Shown piece after piece: positions 16,316 to 25,299 of a DNA stretch of 64,000 nucleotides. This DNA is from Amorphus coralli DSM 19760. Its GTDB lineage: Bacteria; Pseudomonadota; Alphaproteobacteria; Rhizobiales; Amorphaceae. Made by a program: the position numbers and the translations under genes. Below the pieces are notes generated by a model that saw only the letters and a program-made list of their open reading frames with translations, searched no databases and was not told where the DNA came from. The DNA lies in the NCBI RefSeq assembly GCF_000374525.1, contig NZ_KB894571.1, positions 310,001 to 374,000 on the forward strand, in the 5' to 3' direction. Positions within the stretch are counted from its first letter, which is position 1. The number at the start of each line of letters is the position of its first letter.

Positions 16316-16963
16316 TCAAACCGTCTTGCGGCGCCGGGGCCGATCGAGCGCCGTCATCATCGCGATGTAAAGGACTGCGGCGTTCAGCACATGCCACATG
16401 AAGTGGGTGCCGAACGGCAGGACGGCGCAGAAGGGCTCGTCCACGATCCGGAACGCCAGCGAGGCGCAGAACACCATCGCCGCGCACAAGAGGCCCACCG
16501 CGCGCGGATCGCGGCGCCCCGCCAGGATCGCACCGGTGCCCACCAGGCCCAGAAGCGCAGGAATGTAGCCGGCCGACCCGCCGAAGACCGGTTCGAGCAG
16601 CGGCACTGCGCCGACGCTGGCCGCCAAATAGAGACCGGTCGCCGCGAACGCCCAGCCGATCCCCAGCCCGAAGAAACGCCGCATGGCCAGGAAGAAGAAG
16701 CCGTAGATGAACAGCGCGATGGGCGCGACGTCGGCGATGGCGCTCCATCCGGTGGCGAAGGTGTGGAACAGGAAGGACCCGATGCCGATCACGCCCGTCA
16801 GCAGGGCGAGCAGCAGGACCGGCAGGTCGTCCTTGCGTCCGGCCCAGGCCCGGATCGCCAGCGCGGCGGCCACCAGGAAGGCGAGATTGGTCACCGCGTT
16901 CAGCGGCTCGGCCCAGAAGCCGGATCCCAAACGCTCGCAGTAGAGATCCAGCGCCTCGTTCAC
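16316..16963 (-). CDS. Ceramidase-family membrane hydrolase (CREST superfamily)
   Basis: A 215-residue membrane protein with seven predicted helices. It starts with the family pattern D-x-Y-C-E-R ... G-F-W-A-E-P-L-N-A-x-T-N-L-A-F, and has the CREST zinc residues: Ser and His in 'IGSFLFHTFAT', Asp in the following 'IADVAPI', and the paired His of 'GTHFMWHVLNA'. Eukaryotic members hydrolyse ceramides; bacterial members are mostly uncharacterised. The GTG at 16963 is chosen because an upstream start would add a basic stretch without similarity and GGGGAAGG lies just before this codon. It is divergent from moaB. Confidence 0.85.
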   Translation of the reverse strand: MNEALDLYCERLGSGFWAEPLNAVTNLAFLVAAALAIRAWAGRKDDLPVLLLALLTGVIGIGSFLFHTFATGWSAIADVAPIALFIYGFFFLAMRRFFGLGIGWAFAATGLYLAASVGAVPLLEPVFGGSAGYIPALLGLVGTGAILAGRRDPRAVGLLCAAMVFCASLAFRIVDEPFCAVLPFGTHFMWHVLNAAVLYIAMMTALDRPRRRKTV

Positions 16964-17055
16964 AGCCCGCCTTCCCCTGCCCCGCCGCGCTTGTGAACCG
17001 GGCCGCGCGGCGCCATGGTCCCCTCCGACGTTCCTTGCCGCGTGGAGATCCGACC

Positions 17056-17625
17056 ATGTCCCGTCTCGACCAGACACGAAGTTTCATACCGGTGTCCATC
17101 GCCATTCTGACCGTATCGGACACCCGCACCATCGAGACCGACAAGTCGGGCGACACCCTGGCGGAGCGGATCGGAGAGGCCGGTCACTGGCTGGCGGACC
17201 GCGCGGTGTGCCCGGACGACACGGCCGAGATCCGCGGCCATGTCCGCCGCTGGACCACCGATCCGGAGATCGACGTGGTCATCACCACGGGCGGGACCGG
17301 CTTCACCGGGCGCGACGTGACGCCGGAAGCGATCGCTCCGCTCTTCGACAAGCACATGGAAGGCTTCTCGGCCGTCTTCCACCGGCTGTCCTACGACAAG
17401 ATCGGCACGTCGACGGTCCAGTCGCGGGCCACCGCCGGGCTGGTCAACGCCACCTTCGTGTTCGTTCTGCCGGGCTCGCCGGGCGCCTGCCGCGACGCCT
17501 GGGACGGCATCCTGAAGGCCCAGCTCGACTACCGGCACATGCCCTGCAATTTCGTGGAGATCATGCCGCGCCTGTCGGAGTCCCTGCGCCGGGGCGCCAC
17601 GGAAGGGGGCGGCCGAAGCGCCTGA
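17056..17625 (+). CDS. moaB: Molybdenum cofactor biosynthesis protein B (MoaB/MogA-like)
   Basis: A 189-residue protein of the MoaB/Mog fold, which binds molybdopterin and helps adenylate it or insert molybdate. Signatures: 'IAILTVSDTR' near the N-terminus, 'DVVITTGGTGFTGRDVTPEAI' over about residues 74-94, and 'FVLPGSPGACRDAWDGIL' near the C-terminus. The start at 17056 follows GGAGATC. Single gene, convergent with the CBM2-type gene. Confidence 0.93.
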   Translation: MSRLDQTRSFIPVSIAILTVSDTRTIETDKSGDTLAERIGEAGHWLADRAVCPDDTAEIRGHVRRWTTDPEIDVVITTGGTGFTGRDVTPEAIAPLFDKHMEGFSAVFHRLSYDKIGTSTVQSRATAGLVNATFVFVLPGSPGACRDAWDGILKAQLDYRHMPCNFVEIMPRLSESLRRGATEGGGRSA

Positions 17626-17738
17626 CCACCCGGCGCGTACCGCCATGCCCCGCCACGAGGGCAGGCGGCGGTCCGAACGGCAGATGGCAAGGGCCTCGCT
17701 CAATCGACATCCCCGGGTTGGGTCGCTGACGGAAGGCC

Positions 17739-17762
17739 CGCCACGCCGGCAACGGCGTGGCG
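17739..17762. terminator. GCAA-tetraloop hairpin between convergent genes
   Basis: A perfect 10-bp stem (CGCCACGCCG with CGGCGTGGCG) closed by a GCAA tetraloop lies between the stops of moaB and the CBM2-type gene. It has no T-run on either strand, so it may act as a weak or Rho-assisted bidirectional terminator or an RNA 3' end. Confidence 0.45.
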
Positions 17763-17778
17763 GCAGAGTGGGGCGACC

Positions 17779-19752
17779 TCAGACCAGCAGGTCGAGATCG
17801 CCGCTGACGATGAAGCCGATTTCCGCCGACTGGCCGCCGGCCAGGTCGCCGTTCCAGCCGACATTCGACAGGGCATAGCCCTCGTCGTTTTCCGCCGCCT
17901 CGACGCCCCAGCTGGAAACCAGCTCCATGTCGGTGTCGAGCTCGAAGGACCAGTCTTCCAGCGCCGCCTCACCGACATTCTCGACCGTTGCGCTGAAGTG
18001 GAAGGTGTCGCCCCAGGAATCGACCAGCACCAGGCCGACCGCGACGCCCGCCCCGGCCTCCACGCCGCCGTCCGGGGCATCGTCGCCGGAGGATCCGCCG
18101 GTCGCGTCGCCATCGTCCGTGCCGCCGGCATCGCCCGTCCCACCCGTGACGCCGGGCCAGGCGCCGCTGACGCCAACGAAGGTGCCGGCGGAAAGGGCCT
18201 CCGCGTCAACGCCCGCGAGCGTGATGGTCTGGTTGTTGATGGCCGTCAGGTCGATGACGGCGTTGCCGTCTGCGTCCGATCCGATGGTGAAGGACTCGTA
18301 GCTGGTCCACAGCGCCGACAGGTCGATCTGGTCGGCCTCGGGATCGAAGTCGTCGATGACTTCGCGGGCGCCCCAGTTCCAGGTGAAGGCATAGACCATC
18401 GGGGTGCCCGTACCGGTCCCGACTCCCGTGCCGTCGCCCGCGTCGTCCCCGCCGCCAGCGTCCGTGCCATCGCCGGTCCCGGTGTCGCCGCCGGTTCCAT
18501 CGCCCGAACCGGCATCGCCATCCGATCCATCGCCCGTGCCCCCATCGCCGGTGGAGCCATCGCCAGTTGAGCCATCATCGCCGCCCGTGTCCCCACCTGT
18601 GGCGCCGCCTGCCGCCGCGATGGCGGCAAAGACCTCGTTTCCGGCGGTGGCGTCGAGGAAGGTGAAGTTCGCCTCCGACAGGTCGGCGAGCGACACGCCC
18701 TCCAGCAGGATCGTCTGCTGGTTGGAGGGAATGGAGAACTGCACGCCCGCATCGGTCTCGACGACCTCGAGCTGGTCCGCGCCGATCCACGCCACGAAGA
18801 CCGTGGAGCTTTCCGGATCGAAGTCGGAGATCACCGCGTTGGCGCCCCAGGACCAGTTGATCACCACGTCGGCGGTGGCGGCCGTCACGCCCGCGCTGCC
18901 GAACCCGTCGCCGGCATCGACCACGGCGCCGCCACCGTCATCCGTGCCGCCGTCGTCGGTGCCGCCATCGCCACCGGCGTCTCCGGTTCCGCTGCCGTCG
19001 CCCGTGTCGTCGCCACTGCCCTGCCCGTCGCCGGTATCCACGTCCGCGCCGGTCTCGTAGCCGGCAATCAGCGCCTCGACGGTGGGCGACTCGTAGCCGC
19101 CGAACTGCTCGACATATTTGAGGATCGAGGTGCCGTACTCGTCGGTGGAGACCGTGCCGCTCTGCAGCAGCGACAGCGTGCCCCAGGCGCCGCGCAGGTG
19201 CGCCGCGGCCAGCACGCCGGTGAGGGTCAGCGTCACCTCCATCGGGGCGCCGTTGTCATAGTAGGTGAAGGTCTCGCCGAGATAGTCGTTCAGGCTCTCG
19301 CCGCTCTGGGCGAGCCCGTTCTCGATGACGCTGAGATTGTAGCCGAAGGCATCCAGGATCGCCTGGTCCTGGACCTCCTTGGTCATGAAGGCGTCCAGCG
19401 ACGTGGCGCCGTTCTTGCCCGTCCAGGTGCCGTCCCACGTGTTCGTGGCCGCGCCGTTGCCGTAGTAGACATCGTCCTCGTAGTAGCCGAGGTCGATGAG
19501 CAGCGCCTCGCCGAACTGGAAGCCGACGAAGCCGAGCGAGTTGGTGGAGCGGTAGGCCATCGCCTCCCATTCGGCGTCGGTCAGGTCGCCCCAGCTCGCA
19601 TAGTCGGGGAAATAGTCGCCGACCGCGCCACCGGCCCAGCTGTCGAGCTGCCAGTCGGCGATCTCACCCGTCTCGTAGCGCTCCCGATCCCATCCCGATT
19701 CGAAGGCGAGGAGTGCCGCAAGAAAGTCGCCGAATGCCCCGTTGGTCGTCAT
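17779..19752 (-). CDS. Large Asp/Gly/Thr-rich exoprotein: lysozyme-like N-terminus, two beta repeats, CBM2-like C-terminus
   Basis: A 657-residue acidic protein. The N-terminal 215 residues resemble a lysozyme-like fold: 'LLAFESGWD' with Glu18 as candidate acid, then 'SLGFVGFQFGEALLIDLGYY', and later 'AAAHLRGAWGTL'. Low-complexity linkers rich in Gly, Asp, Thr and Ser separate two repeats (about 290-365 and 448-525), both built as W-x-W-G-A-x-x-V-I-x-D-F-D-P ... Q-T-I-x-L-x-G-V. The last 100 residues match a cellulose-binding CBM2 ('SWGDTFHFSATVENVGEAAL', then 'NVGWNGDLAGGQSAEIGF'). There is no N-terminal signal peptide; the acidic C-terminus ending in Asp-Leu-Asp-Leu-Leu-Val fits type I secretion. 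Enzyme activity is inference. Confidence 0.7.
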   Translation of the reverse strand: MTTNGAFGDFLAALLAFESGWDRERYETGEIADWQLDSWAGGAVGDYFPDYASWGDLTDAEWEAMAYRSTNSLGFVGFQFGEALLIDLGYYEDDVYYGNGAATNTWDGTWTGKNGATSLDAFMTKEVQDQAILDAFGYNLSVIENGLAQSGESLNDYLGETFTYYDNGAPMEVTLTLTGVLAAAHLRGAWGTLSLLQSGTVSTDEYGTSILKYVEQFGGYESPTVEALIAGYETGADVDTGDGQGSGDDTGDGSGTGDAGGDGGTDDGGTDDGGGAVVDAGDGFGSAGVTAATADVVINWSWGANAVISDFDPESSTVFVAWIGADQLEVVETDAGVQFSIPSNQQTILLEGVSLADLSEANFTFLDATAGNEVFAAIAAAGGATGGDTGGDDGSTGDGSTGDGGTGDGSDGDAGSGDGTGGDTGTGDGTDAGGGDDAGDGTGVGTGTGTPMVYAFTWNWGAREVIDDFDPEADQIDLSALWTSYESFTIGSDADGNAVIDLTAINNQTITLAGVDAEALSAGTFVGVSGAWPGVTGGTGDAGGTDDGDATGGSSGDDAPDGGVEAGAGVAVGLVLVDSWGDTFHFSATVENVGEAALEDWSFELDTDMELVSSWGVEAAENDEGYALSNVGWNGDLAGGQSAEIGFIVSGDLDLLV

Positions 19753-19982
19753 TGCCCATTTCCCTCACTGCCGGTGGCCTGGCCCGGATGGACGACCCCC
19801 GCGAACTACTGACCCCCTTATGGCTTGCCGCCGAATATGGCCTGTATGGGGCACTCAAGACCGGGAGACGGCCCGTCCGCGCCGGGGCGGCCGTCTGGCT
19901 CACCCCGGAATTTCAGGGGCGCATCGGCCCCGGCGGGAGACGCCGTTTCGGCCTGCGCGAGCGCGCACGCGGCGCGCGAACC

Positions 19983-20039
19983 TGCGCATCTCTGCGCAAG
20001 TCTGCGCACAATCGCGCACAGGTGGCTCAAGCCTGCGCA
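19983..20039. repeat. Helically phased TGCGCA repeats in a 367-base gene-free stretch
   Basis: The gap 19753-20119, upstream of the CBM2-type gene, has no gene. It contains TGCGCA at 19983, 19993 and 20003, a variant CGCGCA at 20013 and another TGCGCA at 20034: the first four are exactly 10 bases apart, so they lie on one face of the helix. The units are about 230-290 bases upstream of the leftward start codon. They could be a cooperative regulator site or a decayed short tandem repeat. Confidence 0.55.
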
Positions 20040-20119
20040 GCGCGCGCGGCAGACACCGGCCGGCACGCGGTCAGATCATCGGAAATTTTGAGGGTAAAGC
20101 GGGCTCGGAACGGCCCGAA

Positions 20120-20695
20120 TCAGGGATGGACCAGCGCGCGCGAGCGCAGGACGCACAGCCGGCGCCAGGACACCACGGCCTCGAGCGACGGTGCGCGCCC
20201 CCCGTCGGCAAGCGCGTCGGCCATCACCTTGCGGGTCGCCAAAAGCCCCTGTTCCGGCACCGGCAGGCCCAGGAGGCGGGAACGCAGGGAGACCACCGCC
20301 TGGGAAATCCGGCGGGGCCGGGCAAACTCGTCGAAACCGAAGCGGAAGACCGCGGTGCGATCGGCCGCGCGGCCCGCCCGCTCGGTGGCCTCGACGAAGC
20401 CTCCGACTTCGTTCTGCCAGCCAGGCTCCAGCGCCACCGACGGTTCCAGCACCAGGACCCAGCGTCCGCGCTCCACGGCTGCAAGCGCCGCCGCCACGCG
20501 TTCGTCGCGGTCCGCGTCGAGGCTGAGACATCGGCACCCGGCCGCGTCGGCGACCTGCGCGGTGCCGTCATCGGAGGCCCGGTCGGCCACGATGACCTCT
20601 GCGACAACCCCGTCCACCGCCCCCGGCACGAGCGCGGCGAGGCAGCGAGCGAGCGCGAATTCGTTGTTATGTGTCGGAATAATGACGCTCAGCAT
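20120..20695 (-). CDS. Short family 2 glycosyltransferase
   Basis: A 191-residue protein beginning 'MLSVIIPTHNNEFALARCLAAL', the GT2 (GT-A fold) start, with 'VIVADRASDDGTAQVAD' as the nucleotide-sugar loop. The usual D-x-D metal motif is replaced by 'LEPSVALEPGW', and the protein ends earlier than full GT2 enzymes, which run to 250-300 residues. This compact form occurs in alphaproteobacteria; whether it transfers sugar is unclear. Divergent from the radical SAM gene. Confidence 0.8.
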   Translation of the reverse strand: MLSVIIPTHNNEFALARCLAALVPGAVDGVVAEVIVADRASDDGTAQVADAAGCRCLSLDADRDERVAAALAAVERGRWVLVLEPSVALEPGWQNEVGGFVEATERAGRAADRTAVFRFGFDEFARPRRISQAVVSLRSRLLGLPVPEQGLLATRKVMADALADGGRAPSLEAVVSWRRLCVLRSRALVHP

Positions 20696-20853
20696 TCGCA
20701 GTCCTTACCATGGTGCGGCGCACAAGGCGAGGGCGTTGCGTCCACAAATTGCGCGCCGGAGGCCGAATACGCGCCACTTGTTGCGCAGCCGGCGCCCGGC
20801 CCGCAGCCGGTCGGGTACGGCGAATAGGAACATTTCCCTTGCGGAACCTGTTT

Positions 20854-20868
20854 GTTCCTGTATTGTTC
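20854..20868 (+). promoter_or_regulatory. Alphaproteobacterial SOS (LexA) box
   Basis: GTTC at 20854-20857, seven bases, and GTTC at 20865-20868 give the exact direct-repeat LexA operator GTTC-N7-GTTC known from alphaproteobacteria. It lies 131 bases before the ATG of the radical SAM gene and about 160 bases from the divergent glycosyltransferase. A further inverted GAAC is at 20844-20847. The rest of the 304-base gap 20696-20999 shows no gene. Confidence 0.65.
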
Positions 20869-20999
20869 CATCCATGCCCGGACCCGATGCGATCCCAAGC
20901 GAGAGCGGATGGGACGGGCCGACAAGAGAACAAACAGTGATCAGACAGAAGGCGCAGGCTGCGGGAAAGCAGCGGCGCCGGTAACGGAGAGGTGGCGCC

Positions 21000-22157
21000 A
21001 TGAATGCCCCCCTGCGACAGCCGCTGGCGGCGAAGCCCGCCCCGTTCTCCCCCCTTCTCGACGACGAAGGGGCAGCCCCCTTCGGCGCCCGGATCGACGG
21101 CGCCCGCCGGCGCGGCCGCGGCGCGGCGGTCAATCCGGCCGGGCGGTTCGAGCCCATCGAAACGGAAATCCTGGACGATGGCTGGGACAGTCTCGGCGAC
21201 CTGCCGGCCCTGAAGACCGAGGTGCGGCTGGAAACGCCGCGCACGGTCATCACCCGCAACGACTCGCCCGATATCGGCTTCGACCGCTCCATCAACCCCT
21301 ACCGGGGCTGCGAGCACGGCTGCACCTACTGTTTCGCCCGGCCGTCCCACGCCTATATGGGCCTGTCGCCTGGACTGGATTTCGAGACCCGGCTGACGGC
21401 CAAGCCGGGCGCGGCGGCCGTACTCGAGCGCGAGCTGGCGAAGCCGCGCTACCAGCCCCGCACCATCGCCATCGGAACCAACACCGACCCGTACCAGCCG
21501 ATCGAGCGCGACTACAAGATCACCCGCGAGATCCTCGAGGTTCTGGAGCGGACCAACCACCCGGTGGCCATCGTCACCAAGTCGGCGCTGGTCCTGCGCG
21601 ACATCGACATCCTCGAGCGGATGGCCGGCAAGGGCCTCGCCAAGGTGGCGATCTCCGTGACGACACTGGACCGCAAGCTCGCGCGGACCATGGAGCCGCG
21701 CGCCGCCACCCCGGAGAAGCGGATCGAGGCGCTGGAGCGGCTGTCGGCGGCGGGCATCCCGACGAGCGTCATGGTCGCGCCCGTGATCCCGGCCCTCAAC
21801 GACGCGGAGATCGAGACCATCCTGGAGCGCGCCTCGGCGGCCGGTGCGAAGGAGGCCGGCTATGTGCTCCTGCGGCTGCCGCTGGAGGTCTCCGAGGTCT
21901 TCAAGGACTGGCTGCTGCGCTATTATCCGGACCGCTACCGGCGGGTCCTTTCGATCATCCGCTCCATGCACGGGGGCAAGGACTACGACGCCACCTTCGG
22001 CAAGCGGATGAAGGGCGACGGCCCCTACGCCTGGACGCTCGGGCGGCGGTTCGAACTGGCGGCGAAGCGGCTCAAGCTGAACACGGAGAGGCGGCGCCTG
22101 CGCACCGATCTCTTCGAGCCGCCCCTGGGCGACGGCTGCCAGCTCAGCCTGTTCTGA
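21000..22157 (+). CDS. PA0069-family radical SAM protein (spore photoproduct lyase-like)
   Basis: A 385-residue radical SAM protein. The iron-sulfur motif is Cys-Glu-His-Gly-Cys-Thr-Tyr-Cys (C-x3-C-x2-C) near residue 103, inside 'SINPYRGCEHGCTYCFARP', followed by 'IGTNTDPYQPIE', the family mark of PA0069/Rv2578c proteins related to SplB. These enzymes generate a 5'-deoxyadenosyl radical; their substrate is unknown, but SplB repairs UV lesions in DNA. An upstream SOS box supports a repair role. GGAGAGG precedes the ATG. Confidence 0.9.
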   Translation: MNAPLRQPLAAKPAPFSPLLDDEGAAPFGARIDGARRRGRGAAVNPAGRFEPIETEILDDGWDSLGDLPALKTEVRLETPRTVITRNDSPDIGFDRSINPYRGCEHGCTYCFARPSHAYMGLSPGLDFETRLTAKPGAAAVLERELAKPRYQPRTIAIGTNTDPYQPIERDYKITREILEVLERTNHPVAIVTKSALVLRDIDILERMAGKGLAKVAISVTTLDRKLARTMEPRAATPEKRIEALERLSAAGIPTSVMVAPVIPALNDAEIETILERASAAGAKEAGYVLLRLPLEVSEVFKDWLLRYYPDRYRRVLSIIRSMHGGKDYDATFGKRMKGDGPYAWTLGRRFELAAKRLKLNTERRRLRTDLFEPPLGDGCQLSLF

Positions 22158-22228
22158 GCCCGCGGTCCGGGGCGGCCGGCGGGAATCGTCGGCGGCCCGG
22201 GTTTCCGATCCGGGCGGCGGCGGGCAAG

Positions 22229-22927
22229 ATGGGGGCCTGCTCGAATCAGACGCCGCCCGAGATGCCTGCCGCAGCCGCCCCGACCAAGCCGCCCCGCCCC
22301 AACCCCGCCTTTGACCGCGCCGCCCGCAAGCGCGCCGGCGGTCCGGTGTGCGGCGTCGACGAGGCCGGACGGGGCCCCTGGGCCGGCCCGGTGGTTGTCG
22401 CCGCCGTGACCTTTCCCCACGGCGTGAGCGTCCGCGGCGTGGCCGACAGCAAGGTGCTCTCGCCCCAGGTACGCCACGCGCTCTATGCCGAGATCGTTGC
22501 CCGGGCGGACGTGTCCGTGGTGCTCGCCTCGTCCAGCCGCATCGATGCCATGAACATTCGCGAGGCGACGCTGTGGGCGATGACGCGCGCCGTCGCCGGC
22601 CTGTGCGAGCGGCCTCGGCTCGCCCTCGTCGACGGCAAGGACGTACCGAAGGGGCTGGCCTGCGCCGGCGAGGCGGTGATCGACGGCGACGCGAAATCGA
22701 CGGCCATCGCCGCCGCCTCCATCGTCGCCAAGGTCACCCGCGACCGGCTGATGCAGCACATGGCGCTGTCCTTCCCCGACTACGGCTTCGAGCGCCACAA
22801 GGGTTACGGCACCAAGGACCACCAGACGGCTCTGGCCTGCTTCGGCCCGACCGTTCACCATCGCCGGTCCTTCCGCCCGATCCGTCTGCTGCTCGGCCTC
22901 GACGGGGCCGAGGGCGTACCCGGCTGA
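22229..22927 (+). CDS. rnhB: Ribonuclease HII
   Basis: A protein of about 232 residues. It has the RNase HII signature 'CGVDEAGRGPWAGPVV' with the Asp-Glu pair, the second acidic site 'ALVDGKDVPKGL' and 'IDGDAKSTAIAAASIVAKVTRDRLM' with the later Asp residues. It removes RNA from RNA-DNA hybrids and single ribonucleotides from DNA. The N-terminal 30 residues are Pro/Ala-rich. The start is not certain: ATG at 22229 or 22262, neither with a strong ribosome site. Lies 71 bases after the radical SAM gene, possibly in the same transcript. Confidence 0.93.
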   Translation: MGACSNQTPPEMPAAAAPTKPPRPNPAFDRAARKRAGGPVCGVDEAGRGPWAGPVVVAAVTFPHGVSVRGVADSKVLSPQVRHALYAEIVARADVSVVLASSSRIDAMNIREATLWAMTRAVAGLCERPRLALVDGKDVPKGLACAGEAVIDGDAKSTAIAAASIVAKVTRDRLMQHMALSFPDYGFERHKGYGTKDHQTALACFGPTVHHRRSFRPIRLLLGLDGAEGVPG

Positions 22928-23171
22928 TCCCTGTCGATCGCCAGACGGGGCGGCCGTCCGGCGATCTTCCCTGTGGAGAACACGGCACCCGTGACGGCCG
23001 TTCGCGGCCGTCGCGCCCTTGCCGGCGGCACCCTGACATCGCCACGATCCGATCGATCACCTTCACCCGGCGTTAACCATGACGGGCCGAAAAGAGGGGA
23101 TAGCCCGAACCCGGACAATCCACGGATTCCCGCCGCTTCGGGCAGCAGACTATTGCCGGAGCAGCTTGCCG

Positions 23172-25077
23172 ATGCCCGCCCTCAGCCGCCTGCCGAAATC
23201 GAGCCGTCCAGCCCCGGACAAGACCCGCGCCCCCGCCGAAACGCCGGCAGCGCGCGCCGCCCGGTCGCCGTCGCCGCACCTCGACGTCTCCCGCTTGACC
23301 ACCCCGGCCCAGAAGGGTCAAAACCGCTCCCGCAGCGACGCTGCCGGCAGCTGGTTGCCGGCCGGTTCGCTGGACCGCGACGTCGACACCATCGCCGCCA
23401 CGGTCGACCGACTTGTTTCGGCTCTCAATTCGCGGGACTGGATGACGCCTCCCCCCATTTCCACAAAGGCCGACCGCTCCCTCACGGGTGCGGACGCACA
23501 GGACACGTCGCGCGAAGCGGACGATCTGGCGTTCGCCGAGGGCGCGGATTTTCGCGAGATCGCCCGGCGCATCGCCGAGTTCCGCAAGAGCCGGCCGGAT
23601 CCGGCCCAGAGCTCTCCAGCCCCGGCGCGCCGTATCGTTCGACGAACCGCGTCGGGCGAAACATCACCGTTGGAGACAGTCGCATCTCCCGAGGCCGATG
23701 CCCGCGCGGAGCGGTGGGACGCCGACTGGCGTGCCGATCCGAACGCGCCGGACGCCGCGCCAGCCGCCGAGGAGACGCGTGAGCCGGACAGCGTCGACAG
23801 CTGGGCGCTGAAGGCGCAAGCCGCGCTCGACGCCCCGGCGACCGGGGAGCCGCATGACGCGCGCTGGGCCGACATCGCCTGGCCCAAGGCGTCCACCGCA
23901 CGGAACGCAACGCCGACCGCCCCCGAGGCCGGGCCGGCAACCGGCGAATCCTCGCTCCGCCAGCGCCTCGCCGCCCTGCGCGCCCGGGTCTCCGGCACGG
24001 CGGCAGAAAGCGCGGAGCCTACTCCAGACGGGATGGTGGCCGCGGAGGCGCCTGCCTTTGACGACGGCCTGCGCGAGCCGCAGACGATCGAAGCGCGCGA
24101 CGCGCAGGTCGCCCACGACAGCCTTCCGGCCGAAATCCCGCTTGACGAAGCCGCCGCAGAGGCGCCCCTCGACGACGCCTGGATCGGAGACGCCGACGAT
24201 GCGTCCCAGGCGGAGGAAATCGAGACCTGGGGCACCGACGGCGACAACGAGGACGTCTCCAACGAGAGCCTGCTTGCCGCCCCTCGACGCCCACCTTGCC
24301 TCCCAGGCCGAGACCGACCTGGAATTGGCCACGGACGTTGCCGAAAATGACGGGCCCGCGGGCTGGACGAGCGCCGACGAGGCGGCGGCAGCGGCGGAGG
24401 ACCGCCGCATGGCGCTGGAGACCGCCAACCGGTCGGAAGACGTCGCGCGGGCGACCTCGGAGCGGATCGACGAGTTGTTCGAGCGGATCGACCGCATGGA
24501 AGCGCAGGACCTCGGCGGCAAGCTGGGCGCGCTGGCGGACCGCTTCGACAGCCTCGATTCACGCCTCGATGCAATCGCGGCGGCCGCGGCTGCTCCGGTG
24601 GATTTCTCTCCGGTCCTCGGATCGCTGGATGCCGCCGAAACGCGGCTGGCCAGCCTCGAGACCTCGATCGCCGAACAGCATTCGGCACTGTCGCGGATGC
24701 TCGGCGATCTGACCGCTCCGGTCTCCGATCTGCCGAAGATGGCGGAGCGCATGATCGGCTTCGAGAGCCACTTGCAGGAGCTCGCGCTCAGGCTGGAAAC
24801 GCACGAGCTCAACGTGCGTGCCATGAAGGCGCTTGCCGACGCCATGGAGCGGCTGGAGGCCAAGCTCGCGCGGCCGCGCGCCGGGGCGCCGGCCATCGAG
24901 GTGCCCACCGCGCCGCGCCATCCCGTCGACCAGGACAACCGCCGCGCGGAGGCAGCCGATGCGCCGTCCGAGCGTGCGTCCGCCGCGCCGCAGGCGCCGA
25001 AGCGCAGTCCTGCGATGACGGAACGCGAGGCCATCCTGGAGCGCTACCGGCGGCAGGCACGCCCGCGCGAAGACTGA
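23172..25077 (+). pseudogene. Acidic/Ala-rich coiled-coil protein interrupted by a one-base frameshift
   Basis: Two frames together form one protein of about 635 residues. The first (from ATG 23172, preceded by GGAGCAG) is Ala/Pro/Glu-rich and disordered and would end at 24350. The second continues from 'LDAHLASQAETD' to 25077 and contains a coiled coil ('RIDELFERIDRMEAQ', about 24460-24840) and a basic end 'EREAILERYRRQARP'. The reading moves to the next frame at a run of four C at 24280-24283; removing one C joins the two parts smoothly. It is a sequencing error, a true frameshift mutation or, less likely, programmed slippage. Function unknown; a structural or polar-organising role would fit the coiled coil. 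Confidence 0.7.
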
Positions 25078-25299
25078 ATCCTGCGCCCCGCCGCCTGCCC
25101 GGTGCGGGTGGGCGGGACGCAGGCCCGGCAACACGCGCCGGACGGTGCGACGCCGTCGCGCTATCGAATCGTCGCCAATCGCGCCATTATGGTGCGCGGA
25201 CATTGACAACGCTTGCCGGCCGGGCGCTTAACTGCATCCGCGACCTGCCGGCCGGCCCTCCCGAAGTTCCACCGTTTCGACGGCAACACTGCGAACCCT

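Noticed and set aside
18400-19060. Plus-strand Pro/Ser-rich frame opposite the exoprotein
   Set aside because: It is the complement of the Asp/Gly/Thr linkers in the real gene and is pure low complexity.
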